NCBI GenBank assembly: GCA_029255685.2
Contig: CM055313.2
Span: forward strand, 72,208,641 to 72,272,640
Length of the DNA stretch: 64,000 nt
Direction: 5' to 3'
From: Silene conica
Lineage: Eukaryota; Streptophyta; Magnoliopsida; Caryophyllales; Caryophyllaceae
Below, piece by piece: positions 45,281 through 57,278 of this stretch (position 1 is its first letter; each line of letters begins with the position of its first letter). Position numbers and translations under genes: made by a program. Below the pieces are notes generated by a model, which was not told the origin of the DNA, ran no database searches, and saw nothing but the letters and a program-made list of their open reading frames with translations.

Positions 45281-45835
45281 TAGTATTTTTCTATAAATTA
45301 TTACGAAATGAAAATACTTTAATTAAACATCCAACATACTAAGAAATATACACCCCAACCACAATGATCAATTAAAAAAGCGAGACTTAAATGTTTCCTT
45401 TTAATTACAATTTAAAACCTAAAATAAACACAAATTACGGAGTATATTGCTTAAAAAAAGAGCTATGATTTTATGCATTAGTACTACTAAGTTTATAGAC
45501 TTTGTCATCCAATTCTAGTTGGTATTATACTTTTTGAGTTTTATCATAAAAGTTTTGAGTTTTGTGGTAAATTTTATTAGTGCAATGCTAGATTTTTGAG
45601 CTCCAACATCAAATTTTAAATTCGATTAAATCTGAGTATTGACGTTTAAAGGTTAAAATATAACTTAAAGATTTTAAAAAAACTCATAAAAATACGCAAA
45701 AGATCAATTAAATTTAATACCGTAATTGAACAATTTTTTTGTACAATTAGACCTAAGCACAATTATCTAAAACTTACCACACCATTACCATAGCTATCAC
45801 TAAAAGAACCATGCTCCATGCATACTAATATTATA
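45281..45835 (+). other. Intergenic, nothing recognised
   Basis: AT-rich with no gene. Ends in the TA target of the next MITE. Confidence 0.6.
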
Positions 45836-46097
45836 CTTCCTCCATTTTTATCCAAATGGCATATTTACCTTTTTCACGTTTGTTAACGCACGTTTTACGT
45901 GCTTCATATCTTTAGCTACGTATTTGTAAAAATTATAAACGCTATATATATATTTTCAATGTACTCGTAAAGACGAATTAAACAAGACCCACATGAATAT
46001 ATTTTTTCTTATGTATTGAGAGAAAATTGAGATTGAAAGTTAATTTGTGAATAGTGTACAAAAACCAAATATGTCATTTGGATAAAAATGGAGGAAG
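45836..46097. mobile_element. Stowaway MITE
   Basis: 262 bp with inverted ends CTTCCTCCATTTTTATCCA / complement, extending over about 30 bp, and TA at both sides (45834-45835, 46098-46099). This is the Stowaway (Tc1/mariner) consensus, related to the element at 57021. Confidence 0.92.
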
Positions 46098-46360
46098 TAT
46101 TCCTTTGGATTTATAGTCACTCGTTAAGTTCAGACGTTCAGTTTAGATTTTATAAATTCAATCCAAATCCTACAAATTTAGAAAAAAATCAGTTTATATT
46201 TCATAAGTTCAATTCAGATTTTACAAATTCAGAAAAATCCAACTTCCATAAGATTAATATAAGTTCATTTCAAAAAACCATATGAGAATTATTAAACCAC
46301 CAAATTCATAATTAAAATTAGGAAACACTTACGCTCGCGAGTTAACTTTTATCACAAATT

Positions 46361-46541
46361 CTTATTTGCAACGGAACTATCCGTCGCAAGCTTGTGACGG
46401 ATACCGTTTTCTCTTACAAAATACCCACTTTTTCTCTCTCTCCAACACTATTCATGTGGTCCCCTTTCTCCACTAACTCATTTTGTATCCATTTTATCTC
46501 ATAAAATATCCGTCACAAATGGTGACCCGTCGCAAGCAAGA
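46361..46541. mobile_element. Small MITE, copy 1 (CCGTCGCAAG family)
   Basis: About 180 bp, CTTATTTGCAACGG at one end and CCGTCGCAAGCAAGAC at the other, with an internal near-palindrome CCGTCGCAAGCTTGTGACGG. A close relative lies at 54694-54872. It sits about 440 bp before the phosphatase ATG. Confidence 0.75.
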
Positions 46542-46780
46542 CTTACTAAACTTTTATACTCACCATCCTAAACTTACAACCGTCCCAAATAATATTTTCT
46601 TTATAAAAAATTGATATAGAAAAAATTCTGAAAATGATGAAATTAGAAGAAATAACAAAATGGAAGAAGCCAACAAGGCATCCAGCCACCTCTTCCACTC
46701 CCCATTACTTTAATCTTTGATTCGTTAAATACAACCTCTCCTCTTTAAATGTCAACGCCCACCCATATTTCAATACTCCT

Positions 46781-46886
46781 TATTTATATTAAATTAAATC
46801 ATTATATTCATTATTCACTTCCTCAAAAGTCAACTCTCCCTCCCCCTTCTTCTTCTTCCTCTCCCCCTCTCTCTTTCTCTCATCTC
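46781..46886 (+). promoter_or_regulatory. Phosphatase gene core promoter and pyrimidine-rich leader
   Basis: TATTTATATTAAAT (46781-46794) is a plausible TATA element. A CT-rich tract (46834-46886, CTCCCTCCCCCTTCTTC and similar) is typical of plant 5' leaders and lies about 95 bp before the ATG. The start site is inferred, not shown. Confidence 0.45.
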
Positions 46887-46981
46887 AACTTCACCACCAA
46901 TATCCCATGAAAATCACCTAAAAATCACCAAAAATCACCAAATTTCCTTTTTTATTTTCTTTTTTTTAAAAAATATTAAAT

Positions 46982-49297
46982 ATGGGTAACGTAGCCGGCA
47001 AGTTAACTCCTTGTCTCTGCCCCGCTGGTGCTGGTGGCGTAGCCGCAGCCGCCGACATCTCCCGACGGCATGACATCGCCGTTTTCCTCAACAACCCGCT
47101 TTCGGATGAAGGATTGGGCCACTCTTTCTGTTATATTAAACCCGACCCGAATAACCCCAACCCGAATTCGAATTTCTTCAGTACGATATCCGGCGCATCG
47201 TTGAGCGCTAACGCGTCGACAGCGTTATCGACAAGCTTGTTTTTAGAGGCGTCGTTTCCGTTCACAATGGAGCGAGCATCGTCGTTTTCGAGTTCTCCCT
47301 GTTTTGCTTCAGTTCCGTTGCAGCCGATTCCGAGGGACGGGTTTATTCGGTCCGGTCCGATACCGACAGTTCGTCATTCCGGTTCAGTTACTGGGTCTGG
47401 TCCGATTGAGCGTGGGTTTCTTTCTGGACCGATCGAACGTGGGTTCATGTCCGGTCCGATGGTAGCTGGGACCGGGAGTGGGACCAAATTGGAGAAGATT
47501 AAGGCAAAGTATAAGGTTAACAAATGGGGTTCGGTTAAAGGGATTAAAGATTCCATTGTTAATGCTTTATGGGGGTACAATGGTAATTTCAGCAAAGGGT
47601 TTGATAGTCATTTGGTTAATAGTGAAAGTGTTGGTAAAAATAGTTGTGGTAGTCAAATTATGAGTTTATATGATGAAAGTTGTGATACAATTCTTGAAGA
47701 ACGCACGGGGTTTCAAAGTAGTAATAATACTAATAATAATAATAATTTTGAGTATGAGAATGTGCAATGGGCAGAAGGTAAAGCAGGAGAAGATAGAGTA
47801 CAAATCGTGGTATCAGAGGAGCATGGATGGGTGTTTGTTGGGATTTACGATGGGTTTAACGGACCGGATGCACCGGATTTCCTGTTATCTAATCTGTATT
47901 GTAATCTTCATAAGGAGCTAGGTGGGTTGTGTTTATGGAATGATAGTGGGAAATCGGAATTAGGATCGGTTGGGACGTCGAATCAGTCGACTATCTCGAA
48001 AGAGTCGAGTTGTTCTTGGTGTGTTGATCAAGGTGAGGATTCAAGGTGTGAGGGTCAATTTTTGGAGTTGAATGAGAAAGTTAGGGAGAAATTGAATCAA
48101 ATGGGGATGGGTTGGTCGAGGAGGACGAAGCATTCGGATGTGCTTAAGGCGCTTTCGGATGCGTTAAGGAAGACTGAGGAAGCGTATTTGGATATTGCTG
48201 ATAAAATGATGAAGGAAAATCCTGAGCTTTCTTTGATGGGGTCTTGTGTTTTGGCTATGTTGATGATTGGAGAAGATGTTTATTTGATGAATGTGGGTGA
48301 TAGTAGAGCTGTTTTAGGCCGGAAATCGAGTGTTGTTGCTGTTGATCATGACTCATTTGACGATTTTCCTTGCCTTACACCCCTTCAACTTACGGTTGAT
48401 CACAACACCTATGACAAAGAGGTACTGCAAATGTTTGATTACTTGATCCATTTCTTACTACTTACTACTTACTACTTACTACTTACTATCTGCTCTTTTA
48501 ATTAGGGTTTCTGTTAATATTTGTGTATGTTGGATTTGATTCAGGAAGTCCAAAGAATCAGAAAAGAACACCCAGATGATCCTTCTGCTGTCGTAAATGA
48601 TCGAGTTAAAGGCTCCTTGAAGGTCACTCGAGCTTTCGGAGCAGGCTTTCTCAAGCAGGTAATAACATTTTAATAATTCGACTAATCTTCACACATTGCT
48701 TTTAAATGTCGGGTTTGGATAGGATCATTAAAAGTTCAGTTTCCGTCTTTCCAATCAATTTATCCTTCCTCCGAATATGACTGTTTGATTACATGAGTAA
48801 ATTCGGACATGGATATTGGATATACTTCTAGGAGTGGTTGTTTTAGTTAGGTCGATTAGATTGAATCGGTTTTGCCATGTCTAATCTGAATTTAACTCCA
48901 ACAGCCAAAATGGAATGATGCATTGCTGGAGATGTTTCGTATCAACTACATTGGCACTTCACCATACCTAACGACATCACCATCACTCTTTCACCACAAA
49001 CTCGGCCCTACCGACAAATTCCTAATCCTGTCCTCAGACGGACTCTATCAATACTTTACAAACGAAGAAGCTGTCTCTGAAGTCCAGTTCTTCATGGAAG
49101 CCACACCAGAAGGGGACCCTGCACAACACCTAATCGAACAGGTTCTCTTTCGGGCAGCTAAGAAATCCGGCATGGATTTCTACGAGTTGCTTGACATTCC
49201 ACAAGGTGAACGCCGAAGGTACCATGATGACGTCTCCATCATTGTCATTTCCTTAGAAGGAAGAATATGGCGTTCATCTCATCTTCTCTGTAAATAG
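46982..49297 (+). CDS. PLL: POLTERGEIST-like protein phosphatase 2C
   Basis: Mg/Mn-dependent Ser/Thr phosphatase of the POL/PLL family, which acts in CLAVATA-type and stem-cell signalling at the plasma membrane. Exons 46982-48421, 48545-48658, 48905-49297 with GT-AG introns give 648 residues. The N-terminus [13 protein letters not shown] offers Gly2 for myristoylation and nearby Cys for palmitoylation. [27 protein letters not shown]-like SVPLQPIPR and SGPIERGF repeats are family signatures. Phosphatase motifs: [14 protein letters not shown] (about residue 293), [37 protein letters not shown] and HDDVSIIVI. The C-terminus ([13 protein letters not shown]) is closest to Arabidopsis PLL4/PLL5 from memory. 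It looks complete. Confidence 0.95.
48453..48488 (+). repeat. CTTACTA microsatellite in intron 1
   Basis: About five units of CTTACTA inside the first intron of the phosphatase gene. Confidence 0.85.
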
Positions 49298-50230
49298 TTT
49301 AACCCTTCCCTTACCAAATTTTGACTGTCATTTAACATTTTCTGCTCTGTAATTATACGAAAACATATAAATATAAATATATATAACCTCCATCTGATTA
49401 ATGGCTTGTTTAGATTGTAGGAGTATAAGCTGTAGCAATTAGGACTTAGTCGACTTCATTCCTTTCTACCCTTTTGTACAAATGTTGAACCTTTGTGATT
49501 CGAGTGCCTTTGTTTGTTGATTCTTTTTTGTTCGGATTCTAAAATGAATGAAAGTGAATCTGATATAAGACGGTTTTATATTTGAAATTAGTCTAATTTG
49601 TTATGTATTTCTCATTCACGTATAGGATTATTAGATTATCGACTTATCATTTACATATGACCATCTTTTGTTGGTTCTTTTGCTTCATTTTCTTATAAAG
49701 TATCAAACTAAGTCTTAATATGTCACTTTATTCACTTGTATTAAGATACATGCAACAACAACCGACGGAGTTGGTAAAGTCAAAACTCATTTTGCTCATA
49801 AAAAACAAACTTTGTCCTTTTAAATATTCAAGAGACCAATTAAAATACTAACATACGATTCATGACATAGGTTCGATTGTAAAATGACCGATAATATGAG
49901 CTAACTCATAGATTAACACAATGTGTTCAATTTTTTCATTTTTCGATCAATAATGATCATTTCCGTAATTATTTTATGAATGATAATTGGTTTTTAATTC
50001 ACTTGAGTGTGTTTTCTTATCCCATTTTGTGCTAATGATAACTAAACAAGCCTTTATGGTTATGCACTTAAACCACTAAGCAATTGTTTAAAGGAGTTAG
50101 TAAAGTCAAACCTCATGTTATTTTTTATATCAGCTTTATTCGGTAGATTGCAATTTGCATTATAATAATGTTCTCTGACGATCGAATGGAAGACCAATTA
50201 TAAAAAACTGAATAAGCAATAATGTTCGTA
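49298..50230 (+). other. 3' flank of the phosphatase gene
   Basis: No gene. AT-rich. A segment with GGAGTTRGTAAAGTCAAA occurs twice (49768 and 50093), possibly an old short duplication. The poly(A) site is not identifiable with confidence. Confidence 0.5.
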
Positions 50231-51102
50231 TCACATAATTTTTGTTTTGACAACCGTAAAACAAACATAAACTAGATAATGACTTTTGGCAAGATTGTGA
50301 GCTATCTTATTAAGATCTCTAGGAACAAAAGTAATGCAAAAATAACGAAAAAGAGATAAGAGAGCGACAATATCAGATATGACACCTGTCGTTTTGGTAG
50401 AAGACTTTTCCGTTCCAGCAAGTTGAAAGAGCAACTCGAGACAGTCTGAAGAAACATTCAAGTGACGAATCTCATTTGATCGAGCCCACACCACTACCTG
50501 AAGCAAACCCAAAGCTTCTGCCGGAGATTCTGCTTTAAACTTAGCCGAGTAAGCACCAGAAATGCCACCAACGAGGGTATATACAATCCAGCCCGCAGAT
50601 GCACAAAGATTAGGGAGCCAACAAGCTTCAACTTTAACCCGATAGGCGTGACAAACTTCATGACCCTTAACCAGATAGAAGGGAAAATGATTTCTTATAG
50701 ACATTTTAATCTCATCCTGGATATGAAAGTCATGAATAGAATGCGTCGAGGAAGGCCTAATATCAATCGTGCTTGCCGCCATAGCCAAACCTGTAGTCGA
50801 TTTCAGGAGCGAGGAGAAAAAAATTGGGAGAGAACGACTTACCAGAAAAGATAATATCATTCCGCACACACCAAATGCACCATAATAAGGCCGAGAGGAA
50901 GGAAATGAGCAGAATATGGGGATCCGTTTGAACGGTAATATACTAAAGTTGATCCGATCAATGATCCAATCATTTAGGCTAAGAAAGGATATATTGTCAA
51001 TCCTCATCCCAACTGAAGAAGCCAACCACATGCGCTTAACCAAATCGCAATCCCGGAAAAGATGCTCCGAGGTTTCCAAGGATTGATTGTCCGGACAAAA
51101 AG
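50231..51102 (-). mobile_element. LINE (L1-type) 3' fragment: zf-RVT and RNase H
   Basis: Minus-strand coding remnant. CPDNQSLETSEHLFRDCDLVKRMW is the zinc-binding tail of plant non-LTR reverse transcriptases. It is followed by an RNase H domain (AGWIVYTLVGGISGAYSAKFKAE-type start, AEALGLLQVVVWA, LNVSSDCLELLFQL, ITFVPRDLNKIAHNLAK). The first catalytic Asp of RNase H is not obvious (CASAGW where D.G is expected). 5' part lost at the Cassandra boundary. No clear poly(A) tail at the other end. A dead copy. Confidence 0.75.
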
Positions 51103-51831
51103 TGTAACACCCCGGCCCAAACCTAGGACCGGAAATGTTAGCCACGATAGCTCGCCAGGCTATGTACTAGCCCCACATACCAACACGAGTGCTTTCTAGC
51201 GCATTTTGTCCTCACTCATGCGCATCCCGGGAACCTTTCCAAGAGGTCACCCATCCTAAGACTACTCCCAGCCAAGCACGCTTAACTTTGGAGTTCTTTC
51301 GCATGGATAACCAGAAAAGAAAATGCACTTTGTTGTTATGGGTAGTACTTTCAATCCCTTTAAGCACTAGTCATATAAGTCAATCAATGGACCTCTTCAA
51401 GGGGTTACCCCACCCGAATATCCTATTCGGTTCAATGGAGTATTACACACCCCCACTTGAAGAACGCAACGTCCTCGTTGCGCCTGGCAGCATCCGACCG
51501 CAGCCGAGCCAAACCAGGAATCTTCCCCCGCTTGGTTGGTGACCCGGGTACTCCAGACCACTGGCGCTCACCAGACGGTCGCAGGGTTGCTCTGATACCA
51601 TTTGTAACACCCTGGCCCAAACCTAGGACCGGAAATGTTAGTCACGGTAGCTCGCCAGGGTATGTACTGGCCCCACAGACCAACACGAGTCCTTTCCAGC
51701 GCATTTTATCCTCACTCATGCGCATCCCGGGAACCTTCCCAGGAGGTCACCCATCCTAGACTACTCCCAGCCAAGCACGCTTAACTTTGGAGTTCTTTCG
51801 CATGGATAACCAGAAAACAAAGTGCACTTTC
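51103..51831 (-). mobile_element. Cassandra element (TRIM with 5S-like LTRs), minus strand
   Basis: Two LTR copies (51103-51447; 51603-about 51831) start TGTAACACC on the plus strand; the complete one ends TATTACA. The complement of TGGTATCAGAGC lies at 51589-51600, the primer site of a minus-strand element. The interior is about 155 bp and non-coding. The LTRs carry, in antisense, sequence closely matching the 5S rRNA (51244-51298 and 51744-51794: AAGTTAAGCGTGCTTGG, GTAGTCTTAGGATGGGTGACC). This is the hallmark of Cassandra. The right LTR ends early at a fold-back. It sits in the LINE. Confidence 0.88.
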
Positions 51832-51911
51832 TTTTCTGGTTATCCATGCGAAAAAACTCCAAAGTTAAGCGTGCTTGACTGAGAGTAGTCTTAGGATGGG
51901 TGACCTCTCGA
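51832..51911 (+). repeat. Inverted extra copy of the 5S-like segment
   Basis: Directly after the truncated right LTR, about 80 bp of the same LTR return in opposite orientation: CTTTTCTGGTTATCCATGCG, then AACTCCAAAGTTAAGCGTG, then GTAGTCTTAGGATGGG and GTGACCTC. This makes a fold-back centred near 51831. The sequence is interrupted after GTGACCTCTCG, so the 5S gene is not complete. Confidence 0.85.
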
Positions 51912-52156
51912 TTTCATGATGTTGGACTTGCACCATATCATGAATTTTTTTCCCAAACAGTGTCAAAGCTTCCAACTGAGGTACGTAAATATCGTTTAAG
52001 CGCAGCATGTGCACCCTCAACCCTAATGTACAAAATCATTACAATTGTTATACAATGTAATTATAACAATAGTAAATTATCAATAAGAAATATAACATGC
52101 CTGTTAGTGGTCACATTTTCAAAGTGAAACACTTTATTAGTCCAAGCTGAAACAAA

Positions 52157-53203
52157 CTATTCTTTGTATAGATTTATCCACGTGTTTTTGCAATAATGTT
52201 CAAAACCACCCACAGTACTAACTGCCTCGTACATAGCCTTTTCATTATTCACAAATTCTTCCTCTGTTAATGACTTCACCATAGTCCCCCATTTTCTCTT
52301 CGCAAATTCACCCATGTAACCTCTCCCTGTCACACCTTTAACCCAAGCTTCAACATCTTTTTCTATATGACGCCTACACAATAGATGTTTTGAGGTCGGA
52401 AAATGTTTTTCAATAGCGGTGACTAATGCTAGTTCTCTATCACTTATAAACACTTCTGGGTACTCACCCAGATTGAAAACTTCTCTCATACATTTCAAAG
52501 CCCAATTATAAGAAATATCCTTCTCATTTTGCAGAAAAGCAAAAAATACAAAAAAAATTCGATGAGTTGGTGTAACACCTACAACTTCTAACAATAGCAT
52601 TTTATACATATTAGTATTGTAGGTACTATCAACAACCAAGACATAACGATACTGACATAACATATCAAGTGAGCCAGGAGCACAAAATATAATATCGGTT
52701 AACTCTTTACTCTTACTGCCTTCATTTGATGGAATTGTCTGAAACCAATGCCGATAACCATTTTCTTCCACTAACTTCAACAACTGTTCTGATGCAGTTT
52801 TATTCTCCCTTGATTTAGCTTTCTCTCGCTGACGAATATTATAAACTTGTCTAGCCGTTAATTCATTGTCCTCGATACTAGTCAATATATCACCAACACT
52901 AACGTGACTTTTACTTAAATTCAAAATTTTCTCCTTTGTAGCTTGGTCGACTCTTCCGACCTTTGCATGACCAAATAGATTATCATCCAATTCGTGGTTG
53001 TGAAAACCACATTGAACAAACAATTTCCACGTACCTGTAGCTTGTCTAAGAGCTTTCAGTCTAAAAGGGCAATTAACTTTTCTGGTCCCTGTAGATTTGT
53101 TGGAGTAAGTACATGCTTTTCCTTTCGGAGGTCAGTACAATCCAGATCTATCACAAGCATATATCTGCAATCCACGCTTTGCATTGAACGTATAATTGAC
53201 AAA
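52157..53203 (-). pseudogene. FAR1-like MULE transposase, truncated
   Basis: Minus strand. Upstream, CPFRLKALRQATGTW and HNHELDD show the FAR1-type zinc region; one TGA lies in its first part (near 53128). The core has VVDSTYNTNMYKM and VFISDRELALVTAI, the first two catalytic Asp motifs of the MULE domain, then LLCRRHIEKDVEAW. It stops at 52157 before the third acidic residue and the SWIM finger. Both ends are incomplete and no terminal repeats are seen. A host FAR1 gene is unlikely given the truncation and the stop. Confidence 0.75.
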
Positions 53204-54693
53204 GATTGATGAACTACGTATCTAAACTAACAATTGAAGGACTACGTAGTATTAAGCAATTTACATACATTGATTTGGTCTGTAAAATGAGAACGAGATT
53301 TCTACCCATACATTAAGCAAACGCAAGCAATTTACTACCTTATCAAATAAAAGAATTGCTTACAAACCAATCACAAGGTATTAAGCACTTTTACCTGGAT
53401 CAAGAGGAGCCTCGTCTACCGACACGCAAAGCCTTGTATATTTATAAAAGTGAAGAACTCCATACGGGGATTACCCCTTTCTAAAGTATGCTTTACACCC
53501 GCATATTAGACCTTGTTTGCCTTCTTTATTAACTTTCTATTATATTAAGGAAAACTATTACTAATATAAAAGAATTAGAGTTCGATAAGGAAATGACGAG
53601 AAGAATTAGACAGAGAGGCGGTTGAGCACGAGGCTCATGTTGAAGAAGCAATATTTTCAGTTACTGATCACGTAAACATTGGCACCGCCTATATGGATAG
53701 GATGGGGTTGTCGACTACAATGAGCCTCTTTCACCAAGTCCATTGAAGTACTACGTAAGTATTAAACATGTCAATTCGTTTTTAACTAATTAATAATAAT
53801 TATTCTTTTTATATTGATGAACAAACCTTAATTAAAAAAAGAAACTATATTATTAAAAAAAACAATCAAATTAATAAGTAATATAAGATTAATGAATTAA
53901 TTACCTGTTCGTCACTTGAATAATCGTTTATAGTTGTAAATTTTTAATGGGGAAGAAGATGGTAAAGGTTTCAATATTAGAGAGAAGGGGGGAGAATTTA
54001 ATATTTTTCCAGGAAAGGGCAATAAATAAAAATTTGGTGTAAAAAATACTGTATTGAGTAAAAAACGTATTGCGAAAATAAATTACGTAAATCAAATAGC
54101 AATTTAGCATTGAAACTGTCGAGATATAACCTGCCTTATTGCACGTGGATTTGGTTCTAAGCTTTACTCAATTTACATGATCAGAATTCACAAATCACAA
54201 CTACTAAATTAATATAATTAAGTATTGTAGTAGACTAGTAGATGCAATGTCAAATTTTGAAGAGTAGCTGGATTTTCAAGTACATTATCACCAAAACTTG
54301 GACCCTTCCTTTGTCTTCATTCCTTGGCATGATCTTTTCTGTTCAGATTGAGTCACATGTATCTGCTGATGACTCCAGATTTTGAATTTAATTTTGACTC
54401 TTCCGATTAGGTACAATTTATTGAACTCGTTTTTTCAATTATCGTTTTAAGTTAACACAAGCCTGAATGTTGATAACGACGAACTTGACAAACTTACGTC
54501 AAACTGAACACGAATTATGAGGCATTCATTCTGATTGAGTTCAATATATTCAATCCAAACCATAGATTCTATTTGAACCGACCTGAATGGTTAAATTTGA
54601 TGAAGTTTGGGGAGTTCAAATAAAAGTCTCGACTTCTAAAAAAAACAAAATTTAGAGCGATTTTCAAGAATAGGGTTAAAAAATACACACATA
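53204..54693 (+). other. Intergenic, nothing firm
   Basis: No gene. A few short repeats around CTACGTA (53215, 53250, 53752). AT-rich. Confidence 0.5.
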
Positions 54694-54872
54694 CTTATTT
54701 GCAACGGCACTATCCGTCGCAAACTTGTGACGGATATCGTTTTCTCTCACAAAATACCCAATTTTCTCTCTCTCCAACACTATTCATTTGGTCTTCTTTC
54801 CCAACTAACTCATTTTGTATCCATTTTATCTCACAAAATATCCGTCACAAATGGTGACCCGTCGCAAGCAAG
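54694..54872. mobile_element. Small MITE, copy 2 (CCGTCGCAAG family)
   Basis: Same elements as 46361-46541: CTTATTTGCAACGG start, CCGTCGCAAGCAAGAC end and the internal CCGTCACAAATGGTGACCCG. About 90 % alike by eye. Two copies 8 kb apart flank the phosphatase gene at a distance. Confidence 0.75.
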
Positions 54873-57020
54873 ACTTACTATAAAAAAATAAAACCAACTG
54901 CAAATAAGAAACTCAATTTGGCCTTTTGGGAGAGGCGTGAGAGTCCTATATGATGGGCAAATAGGGAAGCTTCTAGAAGACTAGGTTTGAACACGTGAAA
55001 TTCACGGACTTGCTTTCAAAATTTTACATAAATATCGTCAATCATAGTAAAGATACAACGATTTAATCATGGTGAATAGATAATTATAACTCATAGTTTT
55101 CTTATTCTATTTGATCGTTTTATCGAGTAAGACCATCTCACACTATAACTTTTGTACATCAAAATATACAAAACATCAAAATATATACGATTCTGAGTTA
55201 ATAACAAATATAACAATAACTATCCCCCATAATTTTCTTATCAAATTGGATCGTCTTAACGTGTAAATCCGTCTTGCATTGCACTATAACTTGTATACAA
55301 CTCTTATACATCAAAATATAAAATAAAATGCATAACATTCTAAGTTAATAACTAATAATTTCGTAATAATTATTTCGATATGTGAAAACATTAAAGTAGG
55401 AAAATAAATTAAGATAAAACTTGAATGCGAATAACATAAAATAAGAAAACACATGAAAACACTCTTATCTAACTACAAAACTCAATTTTACAAACATAAA
55501 TATTGAAACTCATAAGTTTAACACATGATCTTTTGCCTACTCCCATTTATATTATTGTAGTTTTAACTTTACGGATGTGGCATATTGGATAGAATGTTGA
55601 TCGTCGCCAACACTGAGTTTTTGTACCTTGATCTACTGGTAATTAATTTTATTTTGGAGTAATTGTTTTATTAATTTTTGCAGTTAATTGGGGTAGGTGT
55701 GACAAATGCAAGTAAAACCACTTATTTATATCGAACTAGGGTATCACTCGTGAAAATTCACGGAGTTGTTTAATTTCAATTTTGACAGGGAAGGATCAAC
55801 TAAAATTGTTAGATATACTAATAAACGTATGGTGTGTATATGTAAACAGTTAAAAAAAATCAAAAAGTATATATATGTAATAAGATATATAAGAACAGAT
55901 TGATATTAAAAGTTTGACATATAACTTAAAAATCATAAAATATAATTAAAAAATGGAAGCTTACTTTCCAATAAATGAGATTTTAGTTGGATAATAGAAT
56001 AGAAATTTCTCGCAAAATGTAGTCTAAGAGAAGAAGCACGTTAATTACTCATAATTAATATAACAATATTAAATTGAAGAGTATAATTAAGACGGTTTTG
56101 TATTTATTACGTTTAAGTTTAATAATTGAATTAAATTTTGACTTTTACTCTTATTAGTTGTTTTAACACTAAGAAACCCAAAGTGAATGAGAATGCTTCA
56201 AAATGCAATTTCTGAAATATTGTTGCGACACGTCAACATTTGTACATTCTTCTTTTATATGTATAATGGTTTGTTGTACGTATTTCTCGAGATAACTTAT
56301 AAAGATAATGTTTATCTATTGAGCTATTTTTGGTCAATTAATTTGCGGGAATGAAAAATATATTTTCAAAAATACCGAGATTATTATCATTATTATTATG
56401 ATTTTTATATTCTGTAATATATTTAAAAATCTTGGAAGTAGTTAATTGCAATCATATCCTAATTTTCTTAATTTGTAGTTAGTAATGCGATGAGAAGTTA
56501 TCATACGTAATCAAGTTAAACTTGAAAGGAATCTTCACCATTTTAGCAAAATATAATTTTATTTCTATTTTTATTAAATTATTGTAAAATATAAAAATGG
56601 AGTATTCTATCAAAGATATTGTGTGTTGCGATTTTTCCTCTTCTCCTATTATTAGTTTTTTTTGATTTTTTAGTCACTTCAACCCCTTTTGTAATTCTGC
56701 CACATCAAACCGAGATTAAAACTTGAGATGAGCAAGATTGACCATTGCAATAGAGAAATATATGATTCTGTAATTCCGAATATTATGGAATTAAAGAATA
56801 TTCCATAATTCCATAATATTTGGCTACTGCAAATTTGATTTGATTCTATTCCTTAATATTTCTGTTTTTAAAATTTGATTTGATTTCATTTTATAGTCAG
56901 GTGGTTATATTTAAATTTTTTTGAAATTTTGTAGTAGCTCTAGTTTTTCTGCCACATCAGATTTTGGAAAATTTATGTGATACCAAGTCAGTGATGTGGT
57001 TATTGCATTAGTAAAATATA
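54873..57020 (+). other. Intergenic, AT-rich
   Basis: No gene recognised. A small hairpin (AATATTATGGAAT / ATTCCATAATATT, about 56779-56820) and two related blocks with AGTTAATAACAAATA-type sequence (55190 and 55345) are the only structures. The region looks like old decayed repeats. Confidence 0.5.
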
Positions 57021-57278
57021 CTCCCTCCATTCTTTTTATATCACCCCATTTCTTTATACACGTTTGCCAATACTCATTTTGTTTCGATTATATCTTTAGC
57101 TACGTACTACTAAAAATTATAAAATTTTGATATTCTTAATCCTCTTATCAAGACAAATTAAAAAAGATCTCACATGAATATATTTCCGTGAACGGATTGA
57201 GAGAAAACTGAGGTTGAATACTCGGTTGTGAATAGTGTCCAAAAGGGGAATGAGGTGATATAAAAAGAATGGAGGGAG
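57021..57278. mobile_element. Stowaway MITE
   Basis: 258 bp with ends CTCCCTCCATTCTTTTTATAT and complement and TA duplications (57019-57020, 57279-57280). Consensus Stowaway. Confidence 0.93.

Noticed and set aside
51244-51298. A functional 5S rRNA gene
   Set aside because: Only part of the 5S gene is present, inside Cassandra LTRs with primer site and LTR ends; it is element sequence.
52157-53203. Host FAR1/FHY3 gene
   Set aside because: Stop codon, missing N- and C-terminal parts and MULE-type core argue for a transposase remnant.
56779-56820. Hairpin AATATTATGGAAT as microRNA precursor
   Set aside because: Too short and AT-rich; no stem long enough for a plant miRNA.
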